From: Mytilisepta virgata
Taxonomy: Eukaryota > Mollusca > Bivalvia > Mytilida > Mytilidae
Assembly: GCA_028015205.1 (NCBI GenBank)
Contig: CM051510.1
Coordinates: 29,202,580-29,266,579 of the forward strand
Length of the DNA: 64,000 bases
Direction: 5' to 3'
In this document: positions 35,004 through 45,900 of the stretch, one piece after another
Position numbering within the stretch: position 1 is the stretch's first letter
How the letters are laid out: each line of letters starts with the position of its first letter
Notes under the pieces: model-generated
The model's input: only the letters and a program-made list of their open reading frames with translations
What the model was told of the DNA's origin: nothing
Databases searched by the model: none
Made by a program: the position numbers and the translations under genes

Positions 35004-37600
35004 TTTTTGTTTTATTAGAATAATTTGATGAGAAAAATTTAGTAATATATCGTAATATTTTCCCCTTATGTAATACGAATAATTTAAAAACATTTTTGTC
35101 AAAAATAACATTTAAGTGCAACTTTGGGGATCTTCTGATGAATTCTATTTGTGATAGAGGGAAGAATTCATTGTTTTGTTTTGAGAATGTTTAATTTTAT
35201 TGTTTTTTATAAATTTTCGACAGAGATAACAATAAAATACAGACCATGAAAAATTTTTCAGTCAAATTTTCAGATAATTTGGTGATGATCTTTTCACAAC
35301 TACTTATAACCATAAGTATTTGAGGTTACGAGTTTCAATTCTAACTCACAACCAGTGTGTTTTACTGGTAGCTTAAGTTTGTCATTCCTTTCCACAGATT
35401 TTTTATAAAACATTATTATGATACAGAAGAATAACTTAAAATATATTAAAAACTGGTGAAATAATTTTGCACTAAAGAAGTCAATATAATTTAGGAATTC
35501 TGATGAAAGCTATAGGTTCAGTAATTACACATTAATAGTAATAATTGATGGATAATCAATTATTTTTATGTGTATAAAATTTGACGAGGCAAGTCGTCGT
35601 GGCTTTCAATACCAGTATCCTTAGACATTCTATCGCATATGGAAATTTCGTGGAAATGTCTTAAGAAATTGGCAAAAGTGTAACCTTGATATAAATGTCT
35701 GTTTTTGTAGTGTGTGGGGTTAATAGACTCATTAGGAGTTAGGCTTGTTATAATGACACATTGTTCACTGCTCCAGTTACCAGTCAGATTTCTTTAGTAT
35801 ATATACCCATATTCTGTCGAGATTCATAACTAATGTATCCCTTAATATTTTGAACATATGACAATAATTAAACAATAGTGTAGATATAGATTTGACAAAT
35901 TGTTTATTTAAACAAGATTTTATTGTAAATCTTTTGATTTATAATTTATTCTTCAGTTTCTGCCTTACCTTGTCATCACTGTTTTTCTCAAACCTTTTGA
36001 TTTTTATTATAAATTCATTTTGTATTAATTGTTTGTACATAACACACTACCTTCATATGAAATAAAAAACATTATTGTGTAACAAGAAGCATTAGTGAGT
36101 TATCTCCCTCGGACAAGTTTGTCAAGGGAGATAATAGTAAGAAGTAAAGGGGGATGTTTAATTATCCCCCCTATGTATCGTGGTTAAGGGAGGTAACTGT
36201 CCAATGTTTCTCAATTAAGATGTTTTTCCATATTACATGTATAGTTTGATTTCTGGAGATACAAAAACAGGACATACACTGTTAAGTACCATATACATGT
36301 ACCAGATAATTCTGAATGTAAAATTTAACAAATTCAGATAAAGGAGATCATAAATAATTTGCATATGTAATTTTTTTGTTGATTCCATTTCATGTAGTTT
36401 AATTATACTCCAAAATAAATTTTGAAGGCATAAATGTGGAAAAATCTTAATGGTATTACATATATATTGAAATAGCATTCAACAAAAATGTGCTCAGATT
36501 TGCTCAGAAATAGCAGCCAACAAAAATGTGCTCAGATTTGCTCAGAAATAGCAGCCAACAAAAATGTGCTCAGATTTCGGAAATATATGTACATGATTTT
36601 TTAGCCAATAATTTAGACCGAAAATTGATGAGAAAAGTGGGACCAGCACAATTTCACAATCTTCTCTCATATGAAAATATATTTTACATCTAAGATTATC
36701 CTTTTGTATTCCAAAATTTTGCAATCCCTATCACTTTGGATGAAGCAGTTATCTCCCCTGTCATACATTTGTGTATAGTGCTTTGTTGATGTTTATTTTT
36801 TTTTGTTGTAGCTAAACATGATTAACTGTGATGGTTTTAATCTAAATAAATATATATATATATGTAGCATTGTTTATTTCTGTCTTTATAGGATTCTGTG
36901 CCATTCAAGTCTTTCAATTTACCTGCTTCTTGTTTCATTATAGAACAAACACAAACGTAGAATCAACCATCATTATAGTCGGACATGGTACAAACACTAA
37001 GCAGAGGTGGGGTTAAACTGGTTTTGTGGGTGTGCTTAGCACTGCTATAACAGTATGTAATAATCAACAAGATGACTGCTAGAGAGAAATGGGCTGGATG
37101 TACATAATTTAGATAGTAGGGTCCAATTATGCTCGTTTTAATAGTACTAGTACCTAAGGCTCTCATAGCTGTTACTCACTCCAATAAATGATTTAATGGT
37201 ATCTTGTCAAGAATTCAGTTGAAACCAGCAGTATTAGTGAGAGGCCAGCATTTTTACCAGCTGCCTGTTTCATTCTAAAACTTTATTCTTGGACCATTTA
37301 TCAAGAGACCACAGTAAGGTATACAAATAATAGAGTTTATTGAAAGGTCAAAGGACCATAAACATTTCCAGTTGTAGAGCATTTTCAGTTTCAGTTCAAA
37401 TGAAAATTTGTTGGACTTGTAATGTAGTATATGGCCATCAGGAAAAAAATGTCCGTTTAAGGGCGACGACAGAGATTTGTTACAACAATATCTTGCTAAT
37501 TGGCAACCAGAAAGGGAAATCAGGATTTGCCTCTCAAGTAAATTCTTGATTAAAGACAGTCTGTCTGTTGCCTGTTTATCTTTGTCCTAATGGTGACTGT
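34999..37600. other. AT-rich non-coding DNA with small repeats
   Basis: 36100-36134 is a hairpin (TTATCTCCCT/AGGGAGATAA). 36480-36578 is a 38-bp tandem repeat (about 2.6 copies) with 'aatgtgctcagatttgctca'. 36840-36860 is TA-rich. No gene is recognised. Confidence 0.5.
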
Positions 37601-37603
37601 TAA

Positions 37604-39370
37604 AACTAGAGGCTCAGAGAGCTGGGCCTGTATCGCTCACCTGGTATAAGCTTTTAACTTGACGTTTTTCATTAAGTCAAGTGTAAACTTCATTAAATTA
37701 AAACACAAAATAGGAGTTTAAGCTATATGTTTAGCATTGATTAGCAGTTGACCATTAAAAGATACTTATCTTAAAGTATATTTCAAGTTTTAACAAAATC
37801 GAAGCCGAAAATTGCTAATTTTGTGATTTTTCGTGCATATTTGATTTTTTTATTGACAAGGCGACATAACTCCAGAACTACATCTGACTTAATAAGGTAA
37901 CAGTATAGAGGAGCCTAAAGAAATGCCAGTCTAGTGAGTCTTTTGATACAGATATAAGAATTTGGCAATATTTTGTAACCATTTTTCACCATTTTAGTAG
38001 CAATGAGTTTTTTTGAATAATTATGAATATTTACACCGGAAACAATAAAAAAATGTTTTCATGTATTATTAATAAAGTTTCACTTTTTTAAATAGAAAGG
38101 CTACCTGGTATGAGAATATATAACTGCAAGTAACCCTTTTTGCTGTTTTAATTTGGCTCAGTCATTTCAGGAGATTTTTTAAAATCATCCAATCAAACAT
38201 GAATTGTCTGTGGCAGCCATGTTTGTTGTTCAATTGAGAGGAAATATGGAATCTGCAAAGGACCTTCCACAGCTGCTTTTTGTGAAGTTTCGGTTCATTT
38301 GGCCCAATGATTTCAGAGGAAAAGATTTTTTTGTAAATCAGCCAATCAGAAAACAAGAATTGTTTGTGGCAACCATGTTTGTTATTCAATTGGAACAAAA
38401 TTAGGGATAAATATAGATTCTCCTTCAGGTAAGAGTGAGTTATGGAATTTCTCCACCCGAGATAGTTAAATTTTCGATTTTCAACACGCGAGCCTTTAGC
38501 GAGCGTGTTAAAATCTAAAATTTAACTATTGAGGGTGGAGAAATTCCATAACTCACGAGTAAATTGAAGGAGAATCTGTTTCTCCTATGATTTTCGACAA
38601 AAACCTCATGAAAATGTCGTCGCTATGTATAATGTAGTTTGTTTACATAGACGTCATTTCGGGCCTTCTCTAGTTTATCGTTCTAATAACTGTAGAAAAA
38701 AGGGCGGTAATTCCCACGTAGAAATTTAATCACCGGGAAGTGGTTAAAGATATTATGTATTTTTATCCCACCGATTAAACACGTCAGGAATAGGAGAAAG
38801 GACCTTCCATAGACACTTTCTGTCAAGTTTGGCTCTATTTGGCCCAGCAGTTTCAGAGAAATTTTTTTTTTAAATCATCCAATCAGAAACAAGAATTGCC
38901 CATGGTGACCATGTTCATCACCTGATCTGAACAAAATGAGGAAAATTTGTAAAAACCTCCCACAGATGTTTCTTGTCAAGTTTCGTTCCATTTGACCAAG
39001 CAGTTTCAGAGAATCAGCCAATCAGAAACAAGAATTGCCCATCGTTGTCCAATCAGGATGAAAAAAATTCCTGTCATAAAAAACCTTCCATAGATGATTC
39101 CTGTCAACTTTGGCTTATTTGGCCCAGCAGGTTCAGAAATTTTTTTTTTATATCAAGCAATGAGAAACAAGAATTGCCCATAACAGTCATGTTTGTTGTC
39201 CGATCGGAACAAAATAAGCAATACATAGAGGACCTTACATAGATGTTTCCTGCCTAGTTTATTTCCATTTGGCCCAGTGGTTTCAGAGGACAAGATTAAA
39301 ATGTGAAAAGTTAACAGACGGCAAGTGATGACGAAAGCTCACATGGCCTTTGGCTGGGTGAAATCAAGGG
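37604..39370 (+). mobile_element. 'gaggctc...gcctgtatcgctcacc' tandem-core element with an inserted palindromic element
   Basis: Head 'aactagaggctcagagagct' and 'ggcctgtatcgctcacctgg'. Units from 38160 carry 'gcccagcagtttcagagaa' and 'aatcagaaacaagaattgcc'. It ends 'acggcaagtgatgacgaaag' and 'tcacatggcctttggctggg'. The insertion at 38402-38795 interrupts one unit. Confidence 0.65.
38402..38795. mobile_element. Inserted element with a 163-bp palindrome
   Basis: 38415-38491 and 38499-38577 are inverted copies: 'agattctccttca', 'gagttatggaatttctccac' and 'agttaaattttcgattttc' all reappear reversed. The flanks are units of the host element, which resume at 'ggaccttccatagac'. Its outer ends, 'gattctcc' and 'ggagaa', are also inverted. 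Confidence 0.7.
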
Positions 39371-39404
39371 TTTGACTAAAATCAGTAAATTTCCTGCCTT
39401 TTTA

Positions 39405-39660
39405 TACACCCTCTTTGTAAAGCAGAGGTATATAGTGATTGGGGGCGGGGGATTTCGTCCGTCCATTCGTTCGGTAACAATATGTTCCTAAACCTCTTAT
39501 TATAATTTAATGAAACTTTCTCAGAATCTTTATCATTTAATGCCATTGTGCACCTCCTATATTTTATTTGATAAAAATCATTTTTGGGGTTTGGACGTTG
39601 CAAGCGGTGGTTGTATCATTTTTTTAGCTTTGATCACAGTACATCTAGTTTTAACTTGGT
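39405..39660 (-). repeat. Reversed single-unit copy of the 10548-11680 family
   Basis: Read on the minus strand: head 'aactagatgtactgtgatca', then 'aggtgcacaatggcat', and the end 'gaatggacggacgaaatccc'. It sits about 170 bp downstream of the prefoldin stop codon, so it may lie in or next to the 3' UTR. Confidence 0.6.
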
Positions 39661-39832
39661 GGCTCTCAGAAGGACATTTTATAGACACAATAGCAACACT
39701 AAGTTTCTTAAGAATTTAATAACTTAATGATATACATGTACAGAACATGATTACAGATATTAAGTCTTTTTTAGTTCAGATTCAAATTACACATGTAAAT
39801 GAAATCTCCAAATGACGTCGTCTTAACACAGA

Positions 39833-39918
39833 TTATCGTGCTGCTACCGGGCTTCCACCGGCTGCGGCCTGTTGTTGTAATGTTGCCTGAACTTTTATCT
39901 GTAGGATTTCTATTACAA
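39833..39918 (-). CDS. PFDN5: PFDN5 exon 5 and stop
   Basis: Two bases complete a Val codon, then [16 protein letters not shown] and the tail [11 protein letters not shown], with stop TAA at 39835-39833. The length and the Ala-rich end fit the family. No canonical AATAAA is seen close downstream; an ATTAAA lies near 39714. Confidence 0.95.
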
Positions 39919-42900
39919 CTAAAAAAAATATAAAAGCAGTAATATAAAATAAAGTTGGTATTATCTAAAAATCTAAAAATCTTATCGTATACATTTGTAG
40001 AATAGGACTTTAATGGCTCCAACTCCAAGGGATCATCAAAATCTCTTTCAGTTACTGAAAATTTTTTGATCAAGTATGGCAAATTACCAGAGTTTGAGTT
40101 TGAGCTACCAAAGTTCGACGTTACTTGTAGTAATGTTTGGTATGGTTTTTTAAACCAATTTGCACAACTGGCTTTATCCTGTCAACAAATTTTATGACAG
40201 ACAAATTTGAGGTATTCGGGGAGAATAACAACCTTTGGCAGGAACTGACAATCTTTGAATTGTGAATTGAGATTGAATCAAATACACCTACCCCCCACAT
40301 ATTTCCATGTCTTTCAACACATTACATAATTGAAATAAAATGGACTATGTCTTTCGATTACTCACCACGCCAATTGTGCCGTTACTTCCTAGAGTGAAAT
40401 ACCAGCTGTCCTTTTCACATGTGTTTTACCAGATTTTCTTTCATTAGGATACTACGGTAAATCACAGATTACAATGTAATAAATGTTATAATTTTAAGAC
40501 CTGTTGTAAAGTGTTCTCTTTGACCACTAAAATGCATCAAACAAGAACTACATATAGATTTAGATGTGTTTGATTCTCTCTCTTATGAGGGATTCCCTTT
40601 CATACAAGGACATATATGTTTTCTCTAATTCTGTGTGCATCTATATATCTCTTGACCCGTTTGATAAATTCTGATATCACTACATATTGGATAATAAATG
40701 CTCGTGAAATTTCCTGCCTAAAAACGTTCGGAAGACCTCTTTGAGTTTTACATTGTCATTAGAGAGAAAGATTCTAAACTCTTGACGCTATAATTAAAAA
40801 ATTTATCCACTCTCAATAATTAAATTTTCATTTTTTAAACTGCAGGGACAAGCCTCGCACTTTAAAAATGAAAATTTAATTTTCTCGAATTGATAAATTT
40901 CAATATCAACTGGTCATCGTTGTAAAATCTATATTTATTTTATTACCAATGAGGCAATACCACTGCTAGTGAACAGTTAGGGGTATTGGGTATAATTTCC
41001 TCTGCAAGGAGCTGGCAATGAAACAATAAGAAAGATTCGTTGAAATTCTGTTTAAAGTTCAACACCACAAGCTGACTTTACCTAAACTTGTATAAAATAT
41101 TTAGGACAATTTGGTTTCCTACTGTTACCTTTGATGAAGGTTGATACAGAAATGTACATTTTATGCAAATAATTTAATATTAGATATAATGCATCATTTG
41201 ATTGGTCAAATTTTTTCGTCTATGATATCACAGACTAAATTTTCGTTTTCACTAAAGGTAATCCCAGCATTTTAGATGTCAAAACTTCCGTTGGAATTAA
41301 ATTATAAGGATTACTGTAATTCTGTTTTCAGTCTATTCGAAATAACCTCAATGCACATGGTGCACTTTCAAATAACCTGCAATGCGGGTTACCAGGTATT
41401 TAGTGTGCACTACGTGACTGAGGTTATTTCTTCATAGACTGAAAAAAAATTACAGTCAATCCTTAAGGAATTTGCTATTTGGGTTTATTTTTAGTGTTAT
41501 TTTAACGCCAGGTTTCCTTCTTGGAACATATTCCATATTTTTTCCTCTCATAATTACCTTGTTTCATTCTGTATTTTTCCTGCAGTAAAGGTTGTACTTT
41601 TTCTATCTGTTTTGTTATGTACTCTATTTTTCTTTTAAAATATTCTTTAGCTTTCCCAACTTCCTGTCAACAAAATGTTAGAATTTCACTACTGTAACAT
41701 CAGAGATTAAATGTGATCATTTTATTACAGTAAAAATTTGTATGTGTTCCAGAGTATAAAGTATCTTGCCCGTTTTCGCTGCTGTCTATGTTTGAGTGTA
41801 ATAGATTGTAAATAATTTTTCTCCACATGTTATTTATTGATCATGAAGAAGCTTCTGACAAAGTTTGGTAAAAATCGATGATGGTTTAAGAAAGTAATTA
41901 ATGCTTAAAAAACTTTAACTGTAGACTGTATGTAATGTTAACTGGGAGAAAAACTAAGTCCATTTATAAGTAAAATACGGATGGATGGATGGATGAATTA
42001 TTGTTTAACGTCCAGTGGCAACCAGGTGCATATCAGGACCAGAACATGTTGATATGATAATGAATATGATCCCTGCTTTGTACTAGACCGACACGCTAAG
42101 TCGGATTTTTAATGTGCTAGTTCACGAGGTAACTGTCCGCAGGAAGACATATCACCTCACTCGGACACATTATACTGACTCCGAGCCGACCAGTCTTTGC
42201 TCTTACTCCTAGATGCCGCGTGCTTGGCGGAGAAGCAGCAAATACCAATTTTAATGTCTTTGGTTTGACCCGGCCGGGGATCGAACCCGCGACCTTCCGC
42301 ACTCGGGGCGAGCACGCTACCACGAGACCACCGAGGCGGTCAGTAAAATACGGAAAAATGGGAATAAAATTATTACAAATTTTCCTCTGGATACTATCTT
42401 TTGATCATGAACAAGCTTCTGTCCAAGTTTGGTAAAAATCCAGGATGGTTCAAAAACGTTATTAATGTTTTACAAACTTTAACCACAGGGTCTCACTTCT
42501 GTGACAAAAGTCGCAGGCTCGACAAAAATCAAAAATAAACCTTAAAGACTCTTTATTTTTAACATGCATAATAAAAATCCTCAATTTCATGTATCACCAA
42601 ACCCAGGACAAATACTTGTTATCTTTGCTTAAACTTACCAATTTTCATGAATTTTTGATCAGTTAAATTGTGAAACTTAACATAATGAAATCCTTTGAAA
42701 TTCAAGTACTCCTAACTAAATTATTTTTTGGATGAAACAAAAGAGAGATACAAATGTCTTACCATATCAACATAATACCCAGTTCCTACATCTACAAGTA
42801 CATTATTAACATCACTAAGTTGACCTGGAACATATATCTGGTTTATGTTAAAGAAAAAACTCTATATAAAGGTGCAGAAATAGCTCATTCTGAATAAATT

Positions 42901-45900
42901 TCAGTATATAATTCATTGTTTAAATTTTCATCCTTCATAACTTTTAAAACACAGGTTCAGAAGATAAGAGAGAGTCAATGTCAAAAATCATTCTAATGCT
43001 CTTTTTCATGTCCTTAAAATTCTATTAAGGGGTACAGAACACCTAAGGGAGTTAACTCTTTAAAAATCAGCTGAACGTTTTAATCAAATACAAATAGTTA
43101 AGAGAAATCAAGCTTCTCAATGATCAAAATTAGTGTTTGTAAAACTAGTATATAACCAATGAAATTATTCCCGTAAATTGTGTGGTTCAAATTTCTTGAA
43201 ATTTTTATATTTTTGTCAACAGGTCAAAGTAAATATTTCATCAAAATTTTATGAAAATTAAACGAGCCAAATCTATTTCAGTGAAAGTGTGGGGTACCCC
43301 CTTACATACCCTTCTTACTACCAGACGCGATTCTGACAAAAAGGAAAAAAGAGCGTAAATAATATATAGGCAGCCATTTTACTACGTATAATAAAGGAAC
43401 CATAATGGACAAATCCGGACTTCCAAAAGCGGATGAAAATAATGCCTGTACTACGTCTACCAAAACATTATCAAGTTACAGTAACAGTTATATATCAAGG
43501 GAAGCATCTAACCATTGCAAAATATTTTGGCTTCCAGACTGAGATATTTTTTAACTCTTGACAGACGATAAAAATGTTTTAACATATTTGGTTAATTTGA
43601 TGATACAGTCCCTTTTCTGTCTCACAATAGATTCATTACATTTCACTGAATACCAATTTTTGTGTTTTTCATGAGTGCATTGGAAGCATAAGTATCCAAC
43701 AACAATCCTTAGGTTTCACAGAAAATATTTATTGTGTCAACATTACGGTAAGCCAAAACATGTTGACGCAATAAAAAGTTTATCCATTTGGAAGGAAAGA
43801 GACTAAGTTCATGTATCAAGGATAAGTTCACCAGGTATATTTGTTAATAACCTTTCACTAGAAAACTTTATACAATGTATCTTCAAATTAACAAAATTTC
43901 ACTACATCCTGAAAACTGATATCCTTCACCTTGAATCCACAATAAGAAATAAAACAGCCGCAATAAGATCTACATGTTAATAGACTCACTATAAGCATTA
44001 GATGCAATTAAAAAAAAGCAAAAACACTAACGCTTAAAAAAAATCTAATCTGTTATAAAAACAGCAATAAATCAGCTGTCAAAATCACATTAAATAGGAT
44101 TTTTATTCATTAATTGTTTTAGCTAACTGTCCCCCCTGCCCAACAAAATCAGAAAACTAATAATCTGTTTAAAATTTCCTCTCATAATAATTGTATATGA
44201 AGGATACAGAACCAGTTAGTGGAACCAGTATATCTTTATCTCGACTTTCTGGTGAAATCTTGTTCAAACTTTCTTGAGATTCTACAAATTTTCCTTGTGC
44301 ATGCTTCAGTTGGTTCAATGAACTGGTGAAAAAATCTACTTCCTGAAAAACAAAGAAAATAAAGACATTTAATACAAATAAGAATCATAACAGAAACAAT
44401 AACCGATAACAAACTAAACTAGATGTACTGTGAGCAAAGCTCACAAAGGATACCCCCCGCTTTGAACTCCAATTATCTCCCTTGTGTGATATCAGAAAGC
44501 AAAGATTTTTCTTCATGCACATCTTTGGATGATATACTTCCTTTCTGTAAAGTTTCGTTGAAATCCATTGAGCTGTCTAGGAGGAGTTGCGCTTACGAGG
44601 TTCATATATAATGTATAAGCCAAAAAAAATAGAAGTCCAATTATCTCCCTTGTGTGATATCGGAAAGCAAAGATTTTTCTTCATGCACATCTTTGGATGA
44701 TGTTCTTCCTTTCTGTAAAGTTTCGTTGAAATCCATTGAGCAGTTTGGAGGAGTTGCGCTTACGAGGTTCATATATAATGTATAAGCCAAAAAAAATAGA
44801 AGTCCAATTATCTCCCTTGTGTGATATCGGAAAGCAAAGATTTTTCTTCATGCACATCTTTGGATTATGTACTTCCTTTCTGTAAAGTTTCGTTGAAATC
44901 CACTGAGCGGTCTAGGAGGAGTTGCGCTTACAAGATATATGGACAGACGGACAGACAGACAGACGGACGGACAAGGTGATTCCTATATACCCCCCAAACT
45001 TTGTTTACGGGGGGTATAATGAAACCCCCCGCTTTGAAGTCCAATTATCTCCCTTGTGTGATATCGGAAAGCAAAGATTTTTCTTCATGCACATCTTTGG
45101 ATGATGTACTTCCTTTCTGTAAAGTTTCGTTGAAATCCATTGAGCGGTCTAGGAGGAGTTGCGCTTACAAGATATATGGACAGACGGACAGACAGACGGC
45201 AAAGGTGATTCCTATATACCCCCCCAAACAAGTTTGTATAAAAAGATTTGTCAGATAGTCTGCAATGATGTTATTTTCTTGTATTCTTTTAACCTACATG
45301 TGTATCTTAGATATTAACTAGATGTACTGTGAGCAAAGCTCACAAAGGATACCCCCTGCTTTGCCAAAAAAAATAGAAGTCCAATTATCTCCCTTGTGTG
45401 ATATCAGAAAGCAAAGATTTTCTTCATGCACATCTTTGGACAATGTAATTCCTTTCTGTAAAGTTTCATTAAAATCCATTGAGCGGTCTAGGAGGAGTTG
45501 CGCTTACGAGGTTCATATATAATGTATAAGCCAAAAAAAAAGTCCAATTATCTCCCTTGTGTGATATCAATAAGCAAAGATTTTTCTTCATGCACATCTT
45601 TGGACGATGTACTTCCTTTCTGTAAAGTTTCGTTGAAATCCATTCGGCAGTCTAGGAGGAGTTGCGCTTACGAGGTTCATATATAATGTATAAGCCAAAA
45701 AAAATAGAAGTCCAATTATCTCCCTTGTGTGATATCGGAAAGCAAAGATTTTTCTTCATGCACATCTTTGGATGATGTACTTCCTTTCTGTAAAGTTTCG
45801 CTGAAATCCATTGAGCGGTCTAGGAGGAGTTGCGCTTACAAGATATATGGACAGACGGACAGACAGATGGACAGACAGACGGACGGACACACGGACGGAC

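Noticed and set aside
40370..40425. Possible exon reading [15 protein letters not shown] before a GTGAGT donor
   Set aside because: The acceptor side (catgtgaaaag) has no pyrimidine tract and a stop lies just upstream; kept only as a note that its phase would fit 39993-40178.
40500..40720. Possible minus-strand exon [19 protein letters not shown]
   Set aside because: Short, weak acceptor, no link to other exons.
42270..42341. Possible tRNA gene
   Set aside because: A and B boxes are present, but the head lacks a full cloverleaf and is joined to a SINE body and tail with target duplications.
42117..42435. Open frames on both strands containing a tRNA-like or 'RPGIEPATF' stretch
   Set aside because: They lie across the SINE; the peptide is translation of the B-box region, not a gene.
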